A DNA stretch of 64,000 nucleotides from assembly GCF_025150565.1 (NCBI RefSeq), contig NZ_CP102283.1:682001-746000 (forward strand), read 5' to 3'. Each line of letters opens with the position of its first letter. The stretch's first letter is position 1. Under the pieces are notes generated by a model. It searched no databases. It was not told the origin of the DNA and saw nothing but the letters and a program-made list of their open reading frames with translations. This stretch comes from Granulicatella adiacens ATCC 49175. GTDB taxonomy: Bacteria > Bacillota > Bacilli > Lactobacillales > Aerococcaceae. This document shows positions 8,183-16,167 of this stretch, piece after piece. Made by a program: the position numbers and the translations under genes.

Positions 8183-8563
8183 ATGTGGTATATCGTTTGG
8201 GCTTTATTTATGGCCTATGGAATTTATTTATTTGTATTAATCTGGATGCGTCAATCATCTGCTAAAGTAGTGAGTGCAGAAGAGTTTGGTAAAGATTTAC
8301 GCCACGGGCAATTGATTGATGTCCGTGAAAAAGATGAATTTAAAGCTGCTCATATTTTAGGAGCGCGTAACATTCCATATTCTCAATTTAAAGAACGTTT
8401 CATGGAATTGCGTAAAGACCAACCAATCTATTTGTATGAAGAGGGCGTTTCTATTGCAGGTCGTTGTGCCTATCGTCTAAAGAAAAATGGATATACAAAT
8501 ATCTTTATTTTAAAACATGGTTTTGAAGCATGGAATGGAAAAGTGAAAAAAAGAGAAAACTAA
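8183..8563 (+). CDS. yqhL: Membrane-anchored rhodanese-like protein lacking the active cysteine
   Basis: This 126-aa protein has an N-terminal membrane helix (residues 2-20) and a cytoplasmic rhodanese fold: LIDVREKDEFKAAHILGARNIP is typical. The active loop usually contains cysteine (CxxGxR), but here it reads YEEGVSIAGR, so sulfur transfer is unlikely and a binding role is more probable. Family members downstream of glucokinase in Firmicutes show the same loss. RBS is AAAGGAG 13 nt before the start. A strong terminator follows. Confidence 0.82.
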   Translation: MWYIVWALFMAYGIYLFVLIWMRQSSAKVVSAEEFGKDLRHGQLIDVREKDEFKAAHILGARNIPYSQFKERFMELRKDQPIYLYEEGVSIAGRCAYRLKKNGYTNIFILKHGFEAWNGKVKKREN

Positions 8564-8570
8564 TATGAAA

Positions 8571-8603
8571 AGAGCTAGTTCATTTGAACTAGCTCTTTTT
8601 TAT
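8571..8603. terminator. Bidirectional terminator between yqhL and the yesN-like gene
   Basis: A perfect 10-bp stem AGAGCTAGTT/AACTAGCTCT with a 6-nt loop, T run on the plus side and A run before the stem, so it can serve both converging transcripts. Confidence 0.9.
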
Positions 8604-8606
8604 TAT

Positions 8607-10145
8607 TTAATCTGTATGCTGTTTTCTGTAGTCCCCAGGAGAAACACCAATTTTCTCTTTAAAGATTTTCGTGAAATAAGAGTAATTATCATATCCGACT
8701 TCAGAGGCTACTTGTGCAATAGGCGTTTTCGTTTCTGATAGTAATTCTTTAGAAGCATTGATGCGTTTATCCGTAATATATTTGACCAAAGTTTCACCTG
8801 TTTCTTTCTTAAAGATTCGAGCTAGGTGATCCGCGCTAAGATAAACCATATCAGCCAAAGTGCTTCGGCTTAAGTCTTCTTTGTAGTGATGGTCGATATA
8901 TTCGATGATACGTTGGATGCTATTTTTTTGATTCTCTGCATCTGTTACGAAATTTCTCGCATGAGACCAATAGTAAGTGAAGTATTCCCCAAAAGATTCA
9001 ATCGAATGAAATTTTCTTTGGAATAGAAAATCATGCTGAGCATTTTGAAATAGCTTATGTGCTGAAATCCCGTTTTGGTCTAAGTAAATCCCGATTTGTT
9101 GCGTCCAGTCCAGATGTAACTTTTGTAAGATGACTTTTGGTATCATTCCGTTTGAAATATAGTGTAAGAGACTCTTTGTTAATTCGGATTCGTCTAATGA
9201 ATCCGAGAAGGTGATGGAGTTGATTGCAACTTCTTTTTTCTGTAAAACGTCAACGTCAGAAGAAACTGGGATAATAGTATTCCAATAAGGAACTTGTTGC
9301 CCTGTTGCTGAGTAGAGTTCTTTAACCTCTTGTAAAATAGTTTTACATTGGAAGCAACTTTTGAACGTTAAAATTGAATTGCGATGTAATTTATTCAGAA
9401 TTTCTTGTTGGATTTTTCTTGCAAATTCCTCACTATTGATAGAACTATCCACTCTAAAGAAGCAAACGTAATGGTCGACAAGACCTTCCATCTTAAACAT
9501 GCTTGCTAGTTGATACCTCTCATTAGAAAAGGCTTGTAATACCTTTCTTAATTGAGAGGTCCATGATGGGATTTCCGGAGCGTAATCTGCCTCACTAATA
9601 TTTAATGTAATCACGCCTGTTAGAAAATACTGATGTTCCTTTAAATTTAAATTCCGCTTTAGAAGTTCAGATTGCAGTTCTTCCAGACGGTGAATGCGTG
9701 GTTTTCTTAAATATTCAAACCAGAAATTGTTTTCAGTTTGGAACGCAGTTTCGTGTGAGGCTTGTGGACGCTGCTCTGTAATCTTATCAAGTGCTTTTTG
9801 AATAATAAACTCTAATTTTTCGAAGTTAATCGGTTTTAAGTAGTATTCAAAACTTTGCAATTCAATTGCTTTTTGTGCGTAGTTGAAATCTGCATAGTTC
9901 GTTAAAAAAATAGTTTTGATATCGTAATTTTCATTTCTCACCCAAGAGAGCAGTTCAAGACCACTTCCTTGAGGCATCTCAATATCGCTAATCATTAGGT
10001 GAATAGGATTTTCTTTAATGATTGCTTGAGCCTGAGAGAGACTGTTAGCCACATAGACGTTATTGATTTTTAATCGATCCCAACGGATTTTTTCACGTAA
10101 CGCTTCGATGATAAAACGGTCATCATCAACGAGTAGTATATTCAT
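8607..10145 (-). CDS. YesN-type response regulator with AraC output domain
   Basis: This 512-aa regulator has three parts. A receiver domain (1-120) carries acidic residues DDD at 7-9, phospho-acceptor Asp54 (LMISDIEMP) and a YYLKPI lysine. A long middle region is of unknown fold. A C-terminal AraC/XylS double helix-turn-helix (about 405-510) includes YLSADHLARIFKKETGE and VGYDNYSYFTKIFKEKIG. It partners with the kinase just upstream on the same strand, whose gene overlaps by 20 nt. These pairs usually activate adjacent sugar ABC operons, here the lpl-type genes starting at 11994 on the opposite strand. The ligand is not known. Confidence 0.9.
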   Translation of the reverse strand: MNILLVDDDRFIIEALREKIRWDRLKINNVYVANSLSQAQAIIKENPIHLMISDIEMPQGSGLELLSWVRNENYDIKTIFLTNYADFNYAQKAIELQSFEYYLKPINFEKLEFIIQKALDKITEQRPQASHETAFQTENNFWFEYLRKPRIHRLEELQSELLKRNLNLKEHQYFLTGVITLNISEADYAPEIPSWTSQLRKVLQAFSNERYQLASMFKMEGLVDHYVCFFRVDSSINSEEFARKIQQEILNKLHRNSILTFKSCFQCKTILQEVKELYSATGQQVPYWNTIIPVSSDVDVLQKKEVAINSITFSDSLDESELTKSLLHYISNGMIPKVILQKLHLDWTQQIGIYLDQNGISAHKLFQNAQHDFLFQRKFHSIESFGEYFTYYWSHARNFVTDAENQKNSIQRIIEYIDHHYKEDLSRSTLADMVYLSADHLARIFKKETGETLVKYITDKRINASKELLSETKTPIAQVASEVGYDNYSYFTKIFKEKIGVSPGDYRKQHTD

Positions 10146-11796
10146 TAGAATCTCCTTTCAACTCTTTATAAGGAACTAGAACATCAATTCTGGCACCGCT
10201 TGTGTCGTTATTTTCAAACGTAATTGTATAATCATTCGAATATAAAAGATTGAGTCGTTCAATCGCGTTTGTAATCCCAATATGGTGTCCGTCTTCAGAT
10301 ATTAATGATTCCATATTTTTAAGTTTGCTTAGAATTTCCCTCGAGAATCCTGGGCCATTGTCTTTAACACAAATCTCAATATAAGGCTTCTCATCAACTA
10401 TTCGTTTTTGAAGAGAAAGGTTAATGACGATTCCATCTTGGAAAGAGAAACCGTGCTTAATCGTATTCTCAACAAATGTCTGAAGTAAGAGAGAAGGGAC
10501 CAATGCATTGTGTAGTCTTTCGTCGAATGTTAACGCAAAATCGATATGATTCCCATAACGAATGCGCTGAATCTCCAAGTAGTCTTTAATATGTTGGATT
10601 TCTTTCTTGAGCGGTGAGAAGTCTTGATCCACCATAAAGAGGTATCGTAAGTAGTCAGATGTTAAAATAGTTAACTCTTCGATTTCTTTATAGTTCTTCG
10701 TTTGAAGCATACTGTGAATCATAGAGAGCATATTTAAATAAAAGTGAGGGCGAATTTGACTCTTTAAGTAGTTAAGTTCGACCTTTTTTAATTCCAACTG
10801 AGCATGGTACTCACGGATTTTTAACTCTTGCATATCGAATAGTACTTGGCTCAATTTATCATTTGCAGTATCGATTTCCAAAATCCCTTCAGAAGAAGTA
10901 ATGTCATATATCGATGTTGATTCATCGATGCGTAAAAGACGATCTGTTAAACGTGTAATCGGGTTCAACATTCTGTTTCGAATGAATATAATCAACACAA
11001 GAGAAGCTATCGCAATGAGAATTGGAACAATGGCGATCAAGACTTCAAAAAGAACGATGCTCTTAAATACATCTGTGTAGTCAACTGCTACATAAATATC
11101 AAAAGGTAGTTGAGTCCGTTCGCTATCAGCCTCAATCAAGTGAGTTGAAGGCGATAAATTCTTTGGCTCTTTTAATGATATTTGTCCTTTTTTTCCGATA
11201 TTTAGTTTTCTAAGTGGCGTTAGAATGTCATCTGCTGAGATAATTGCCATAATTGTTTTCTCTTTATAATGAACGACTTTAATTAAGTATTCCGTATCAT
11301 TAATAATAATGGGTTGCCATTTACGGTCGTCAGTATTATTTCTAAACGAATTGATATTGTTTTTTAAATATAAGTAATCTTGATAGGGAATATAGAGAGT
11401 GGATGCACTCAGAAAATGATGCGTACCTTCTGTAGCTACTAAAAACGACATATGCGTTTCGTGTTGGTATTCATAATCATTAAAAGTTGTCTGTACTTTT
11501 CTAACGGTTTGCTCATAATCCATGTAACTTTGTGGCTCATTCAGCTCTTCTAATCCCTCATCGTGTGTGATGGTTGAATACAAAAAGCGTTCGACGGAAC
11601 GCATTTCATCATTAAGTCCATTGGCGTAAATCTCAATAGAACTCGTCAACTGTTGAATATTTTGATTCTTAATAAAATCTCTTGTGGCATTGCTGACAAA
11701 GAGACTAATCACTGTAATGAGGATAAGAAGGACTAATAATACTTGAAAGAAAAATTTAAAAGAATGTCTTTTAGATAGAATACTATGTAGTTTCAT
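10126..11796 (-). CDS. YesM-type sensor histidine kinase
   Basis: This 556-aa membrane kinase has an N-terminal helix (about residues 16-36), a large extracellular sensor region to about 255, a second helix (about 256-280), HAMP, and a cytoplasmic His_kinase module with phospho-acceptor His in KSQIRPHFYLNML followed by an HATPase domain (VENTIKHGF; DNGPGF; GITNAIERL). The start at 11796 has GAGGTAAT just upstream; a longer in-frame start lies 16 codons earlier without a ribosome site. It is transcribed with the response regulator and divergently from the sugar transporter, so it probably senses the extracellular sugar or its binding protein. Confidence 0.9.
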   Translation of the reverse strand: MKLHSILSKRHSFKFFFQVLLVLLILITVISLFVSNATRDFIKNQNIQQLTSSIEIYANGLNDEMRSVERFLYSTITHDEGLEELNEPQSYMDYEQTVRKVQTTFNDYEYQHETHMSFLVATEGTHHFLSASTLYIPYQDYLYLKNNINSFRNNTDDRKWQPIIINDTEYLIKVVHYKEKTIMAIISADDILTPLRKLNIGKKGQISLKEPKNLSPSTHLIEADSERTQLPFDIYVAVDYTDVFKSIVLFEVLIAIVPILIAIASLVLIIFIRNRMLNPITRLTDRLLRIDESTSIYDITSSEGILEIDTANDKLSQVLFDMQELKIREYHAQLELKKVELNYLKSQIRPHFYLNMLSMIHSMLQTKNYKEIEELTILTSDYLRYLFMVDQDFSPLKKEIQHIKDYLEIQRIRYGNHIDFALTFDERLHNALVPSLLLQTFVENTIKHGFSFQDGIVINLSLQKRIVDEKPYIEICVKDNGPGFSREILSKLKNMESLISEDGHHIGITNAIERLNLLYSNDYTITFENNDTSGARIDVLVPYKELKGDSNEYTTR

Positions 11797-11939
11797 AACT
11801 ATTACCTCACTTCTCAAGTATAACACTATCACAAAAGTTGTCAAAAAACGATATGAATTAAGAAGATGTCGGAAAAGTGATATAAATATTTGAAATATTG
11901 TCTGAATAGTGAATACTTCTTATCGAAATAATGATATAA

Positions 11940-11953
11940 AGAAAGCGTTTTAT
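11940..11953 (+). promoter_or_regulatory. Candidate catabolite-responsive element (cre)
   Basis: AGAAAGCGTTTTAT matches the CcpA site consensus TGWAARCGYTWNCA at 11 of 14 positions with the AAAGCG core intact. It lies between a possible -10 (TATAAA, about 11934) and the first transporter gene, where CcpA binding would repress. It is not a perfect palindrome. Confidence 0.4.
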
Positions 11954-11993
11954 TTTATAAAATAATGACAGATATTTAAACAGGAGGGAAATT

Positions 11994-12911
11994 ATGAAAG
12001 ATTTAACCACATTACAAAAAAGAAGAATAAAAAGCAACATTCCTTTATATGTGCTTCTATTTCCTTCAATTATTTTACTTATAATGTTTGCATATATCCC
12101 AATGTTAGGGCTTGTAATTGCTTTTAAAGATTACTCACCAGCTAACGGAATTTTAAATAGCCCGTGGGCAGGATTTAAATATTTCACCCAATTCTTTAAA
12201 TCAGTTCAATTCGGAACAACGATGATGAACACATTAAAGATTTCAATTTATAGCATTCTCGTGGGGTTTCCATTACCAATCTTACTAGCGCTCTTATGTA
12301 ATCAAATAAGAACAGGAAAATTCAAAAAGGTCTTTCAAGTAACCACCTATCTACCGCACTTTATTTCAACAATGGTTATGTGTGGGATGATCATTTTATT
12401 CTTATCACCAAATAGTGGGTTACTTGCTAATATCTTTAAATCACTTGGATGGACGATGCCGAACTTATTAGCAAAACCAGATAGTTTTGCTGGCGTTTAT
12501 GTATGGAGTGATGTTTGGCAACACATTGGGTGGGACAGCATTATTTACTTAGCAGCTTTATCTGCCATCGACCCAACGTATTACGAAGCAGCTACGATGG
12601 ACGGGGCTAGTCGTATACAAAAGATTCTCAACATTGACTTGCCATTACTTTTACCAACAGCAATGATTCTATTGATTTTAAGAGCCGGTAGCTTATTGAG
12701 TATCGGTTTTGAAAAAGTATTACTATTACAAAATCCATTGAACTTAGCTGGAAGTGAGGTGATTTCGACTTACGTATATAAAGTTGGGATGATTAACTTC
12801 CAATACAGTTACTCTACAGCAATCGGATTATTCAATACTGTAGTCAACTTAATCATTCTTTTATCTGTCAATTGGTTTTCTAAACGATATACCAAAACAG
12901 GACTATTTTAA
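11994..12911 (+). CDS. lplB: Carbohydrate ABC transporter permease, LplB type
   Basis: This 305-aa inner-membrane permease has six predicted helices. The cytoplasmic EAA loop reads EAATMDGASRIQKILNIDLPLLLP, the signature of MalF/LplB permeases. The N-terminus (LLFPSIILLIMFAYIPMLGLVIAFKDY) is typical of the LplB/YtcP subfamily. RBS is AGGAGG 7 nt upstream. It is the first gene of the lplB-lplC-lplA set. No ATPase gene is in the operon, as is normal for this subfamily, which borrows a shared MsmX-type ATPase. Confidence 0.9.
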   Translation: MKDLTTLQKRRIKSNIPLYVLLFPSIILLIMFAYIPMLGLVIAFKDYSPANGILNSPWAGFKYFTQFFKSVQFGTTMMNTLKISIYSILVGFPLPILLALLCNQIRTGKFKKVFQVTTYLPHFISTMVMCGMIILFLSPNSGLLANIFKSLGWTMPNLLAKPDSFAGVYVWSDVWQHIGWDSIIYLAALSAIDPTYYEAATMDGASRIQKILNIDLPLLLPTAMILLILRAGSLLSIGFEKVLLLQNPLNLAGSEVISTYVYKVGMINFQYSYSTAIGLFNTVVNLIILLSVNWFSKRYTKTGLF

Positions 12912-12929
12912 AAGGAGGGTGGTCTTACC

Positions 12930-13826
12930 GTGAAATGGTTTAAGGTTTCAAGAAAATCAAAATCAGATTTGTTTTTTGACGTATTGATTTACGGTTTTGC
13001 AATCTTGTTAATATTATTAATCGTATACCCATTGTGGTTCGTTGTGATTGCTTCTTTTAGTAATCCTGCTGATGTAGCCAATGGTAAAGTATGGTTCATT
13101 CCCCATGAATGGAAATTAGATGGATACCTTCGGTTAATTGAACAACCACTGTTCTTAAGAAGTTATCTCAATACGATTTTATATACAGTAGTTGGGACTT
13201 TATTTGCTCTACTAATCAATATCCCTGCTGGATACGCATTATCTAGACGTGACCTACTCGGTAAAAAATGGATCAGCGTTCTCTACATTGTTCCAATGTT
13301 TGTTTCAGGTGGATTGATTCCAATCTACTTAACAGTGAAGAGTGTAGGACTTGTCGATTCATTCTGGGTAATGGTGATTCCATTTGCAGTATCTTCTTAT
13401 AACATCATCGTTGCAAGAACATTCTTCAATAACAGTATCCCAGAAGGAATGTGGGAAGCCGCTCAAATTGATGGATGCGGAACGATTCGTTATTTCTTCA
13501 AAATCGTGGTTCCTTTATCAAAAGCTATTATTGCAGTAATTGGTTTATGGACAGCAGTTGGTATTTGGAACTCTTGGTTCAACGCTTTGATTTATTTAAC
13601 GAAAGAAGAATTGCAACCATTGCAATTAATTTTAAGACGATTATTAATTAGTAATCAAATGATGCAATCTCAGGCAACAGGGGAACTTGCATCCGAGCTT
13701 CGTATTAAAGCCGATATGATGAAATATGCAGCGATTGTAATTTCAACGGCTCCAATTATGTTGCTTTATCCATTTGTCCAAAAATATTTCAATCAAGGTG
13801 TTATGATTGGTGCTCTAAAAGAATAG
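12930..13826 (+). CDS. lplC: Carbohydrate ABC transporter permease, LplC type
   Basis: This 298-aa second permease forms a heterodimer with the LplB protein. Six membrane helices are predicted; the EAA loop is EAAQIDGCGTIRYFFKIVVPLSK. It starts with GTG at 12930, supported by AAGGAGGG at 12912-12919. The gene sits 18 nt after lplB and 10 nt before the binding-protein gene, in one transcript. Confidence 0.9.
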   Translation: MKWFKVSRKSKSDLFFDVLIYGFAILLILLIVYPLWFVVIASFSNPADVANGKVWFIPHEWKLDGYLRLIEQPLFLRSYLNTILYTVVGTLFALLINIPAGYALSRRDLLGKKWISVLYIVPMFVSGGLIPIYLTVKSVGLVDSFWVMVIPFAVSSYNIIVARTFFNNSIPEGMWEAAQIDGCGTIRYFFKIVVPLSKAIIAVIGLWTAVGIWNSWFNALIYLTKEELQPLQLILRRLLISNQMMQSQATGELASELRIKADMMKYAAIVISTAPIMLLYPFVQKYFNQGVMIGALKE

Positions 13827-13836
13827 GAGAGATATT

Positions 13837-15399
13837 ATGAAAATCAATAAAATGAAGTATATGTTTTTAGCAGCAGCTACACTTATTGGACTAGCAGCTT
13901 GCTCAAATTCAACAACCAAGTCGAATGACGAAAAATCAGATCAGAATACTTATAAAATTACAACAGTTAGATGGTCTGACTGGGGTGAAGATTACCATAA
14001 AGGATTTATTGATGATTCTGCAAAAGAAGCTGGTATTCAAATTAACTGGGATACTCTTATTGCAGCAGATTGGACAGATAAAAAATCTGTTTTAATTGCA
14101 AGTGGTGACCTACCTGATGCATTCTTAGGTTCAAACGCATTTACGGATGCTGAAATTGCTCAAAACCAATCTTTATTCATTCCTCTAGAAGATTTAATTA
14201 AAGAAAATATGCCTAATTTAACGAAGGCAATGGAAAAAGAACCAAGATTAAAAGCGATGATTACATCTCCTGATGGACATATTTATAGTCTTCCTAAGAA
14301 GTTACCAATGCGTCCGACAGTAGCAAACCAACTATTTATTAATAAAAAATGGCTTGATAATTTAGGGTTAAAAGTACCTGAAACTTATGATGAATTAGTA
14401 AAAGTTCTTCAAGAATTCAAAGATAAAGACGCAAACGGTAATGGAGATCCAACGGACGAAATCCCATTTGGTTCAGGTAACTTTGACCCAACATTTTCTT
14501 ATATCATGCCATTTAATAACCGCTTAGGTGCAGATAACACTTATGAAATGTCTGTTAAAGATGGAAAACCTGTATATCTTCGTACAGAAGAAAGTTATAA
14601 ACAAGGGATTGCAGCAATGCATGAAGCATACAAGAAAGGGTTAATTGACCCTGAAATCTTCACTGAAGATTCATCTATGAGTGTTGCAAAACGTATGGAT
14701 AAATCAGTATCTAGAGTAGGTGTTTCAAGTGGTTGGACTGCTGATGCTACATTTGGCTTACATGCAAGCGAATATGTTCCTTTACCAGCGATAAAAGGTC
14801 CTGATGGAAAAGGGTATGTTTCTTCAGACCCAGATCACTACAACTATGGACGTAATGAATTGTTAGTGACAACAAAAGCTAAGGACCCTGCTAAATTATT
14901 ACAATGGTTCGATAAATTCTATACTGATGATGCAAGTATCCAAAACTTCTATGGTTCATTTGGAATTGGTACTGAAAAAGATGGCGACAAATATAAAGTA
15001 TTACCTCCAAAAGACGGTAAATCTGCCGATGAATTTGCTTGGATTAATTCTCTTCGTGACTTTGGACCTAAGTATGTGAGTGATGATATCAACAATCGTG
15101 TTGAAATCGACCAAACTCAAGGTGACGGTTTGAAATTGAAGATGGACCAAGAATTAAAACAATATGCTTTACCAGCATACCCTAATGTAACTTATTCTCA
15201 AGAAGAACTTAACCAATTAGCTTCTCTATACGTAAGTATTAATTCTTACGTTAAACAACAAGCCTCTAAATGGGTAGTTGATGGCGGAATTGAAACAGAA
15301 TGGGAATCTTACTTAGCAAATCTTAAAAATATGGGATTGGATGAATTCATCAAGATTCAACAAGACGCATATGACCGTTATCAAAAAGAAGTTAAATAA
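13837..15399 (+). CDS. lplA: Sugar-binding lipoprotein of the LplA/YtcQ family
   Basis: This 520-aa extracellular solute-binding protein is lipid-anchored. The signal peptide ends in lipobox LIGLAAC, modified Cys at position 22, followed by a Ser/Asn/Lys linker. Mature-protein motifs of the family are visible, e.g. DLPDAFLGS near residue 90 and the DANGNGDPTDEIPF calcium-like loop near residue 200. It delivers substrate to the LplBC permease; the two-component system and GH31 enzyme beside it suggest an alpha-linked oligosaccharide. A terminator starts 50 nt after the stop, so lplA is the probable end of most transcripts. Confidence 0.9.
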   Translation: MKINKMKYMFLAAATLIGLAACSNSTTKSNDEKSDQNTYKITTVRWSDWGEDYHKGFIDDSAKEAGIQINWDTLIAADWTDKKSVLIASGDLPDAFLGSNAFTDAEIAQNQSLFIPLEDLIKENMPNLTKAMEKEPRLKAMITSPDGHIYSLPKKLPMRPTVANQLFINKKWLDNLGLKVPETYDELVKVLQEFKDKDANGNGDPTDEIPFGSGNFDPTFSYIMPFNNRLGADNTYEMSVKDGKPVYLRTEESYKQGIAAMHEAYKKGLIDPEIFTEDSSMSVAKRMDKSVSRVGVSSGWTADATFGLHASEYVPLPAIKGPDGKGYVSSDPDHYNYGRNELLVTTKAKDPAKLLQWFDKFYTDDASIQNFYGSFGIGTEKDGDKYKVLPPKDGKSADEFAWINSLRDFGPKYVSDDINNRVEIDQTQGDGLKLKMDQELKQYALPAYPNVTYSQEELNQLASLYVSINSYVKQQASKWVVDGGIETEWESYLANLKNMGLDEFIKIQQDAYDRYQKEVK

Positions 15400-15449
15400 T
15401 CACAATTTAACTAATACCCCAACTGAAACGTTTAAAATACAATGAGTAG

Positions 15450-15490
15450 AGGGAGCGAGATTGAAGAAAAATCTTTCTCGCTTCCTTTTT
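15450..15490 (+). terminator. Intrinsic terminator between lplA and the DUF624 gene
   Basis: An 11-bp stem AGGGAGCGAGA/TCTCGCTTCCT (one G-U) with a 15-nt loop, followed by TTTTT. It lies within what would be the first codons of an extended reading of the next gene, so that extension is false. Confidence 0.8.
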
Positions 15491-15513
15491 CTCATATAGG
15501 TACGGTGATTTCA

Positions 15514-16167
15514 TTGCAAAAACTATTTCGAATAGATGGGCCACTCGTTAGAGGGCTAACGCTCATTACCAATTTGATTCTATTGAACACATTATTTATT
15601 ATCACAAGTATTCCTTTGGTGACGATGGGAGCATCTGTGACATCTCTAAATACGATGTTACATCGGATTTTAAAGGGCGATGATGGCGATATTATTTATC
15701 ATTATTTTCGCATTTTTAAATCCAACTTTAAGCAAGCTACTGTCATTTGGGCAGCTCTCGTGCTACTTGGAGTTCTACTATTTTTGAACTACAGTATTTT
15801 TTCGAATACAAACTTCTTGAATGGATATGGATTATTGCTTCTAGCGCCAGTTGGAATGCTTGTGATATTAGGCGTTGCCATTCTCTTACCCTATATCGGA
15901 TTATTTGAAAATAGTTTAAAAGCCAGTGTTATCAATAGCATTTTCGTTTGTATTTTAGATCCGTTACGAGCAATTCTATTGATTCTATTTAACTGCGCTG
16001 TAGTGTACATGAGTGTGAATACACCGGAGAGATTATTGACGGCAATTTACGTTTTCACTTTTGGGGGATTTGCAATCTGGGCATTATTAAATGTAAAAGT
16101 AACGAGTAAAATGTTTAAAAAGGCATATAAATTAAGCAATGGAGGTAAACAAGATGAAAATTTTTAA
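15514..16167 (+). CDS. yesL: YesL-like DUF624 membrane protein
   Basis: This 217-aa integral membrane protein has five or so predicted helices. The N-terminus QKLFRIDGPLVRGLTLITNL matches the usual YesL beginning (K-x-F-x-I-D-x-P), which argues for the TTG start at 15514, with GGTGAT at 15504-15509 as ribosome site. The frame stays open to an ATG at 15442, but that part overlaps a terminator hairpin. YesL proteins accompany Lpl/YesMN sugar loci; their function is unknown, perhaps membrane integration of the transporter. The end overlaps the GH31 gene by 14 nt. Confidence 0.85.
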   Translation: MQKLFRIDGPLVRGLTLITNLILLNTLFIITSIPLVTMGASVTSLNTMLHRILKGDDGDIIYHYFRIFKSNFKQATVIWAALVLLGVLLFLNYSIFSNTNFLNGYGLLLLAPVGMLVILGVAILLPYIGLFENSLKASVINSIFVCILDPLRAILLILFNCAVVYMSVNTPERLLTAIYVFTFGGFAIWALLNVKVTSKMFKKAYKLSNGGKQDENF

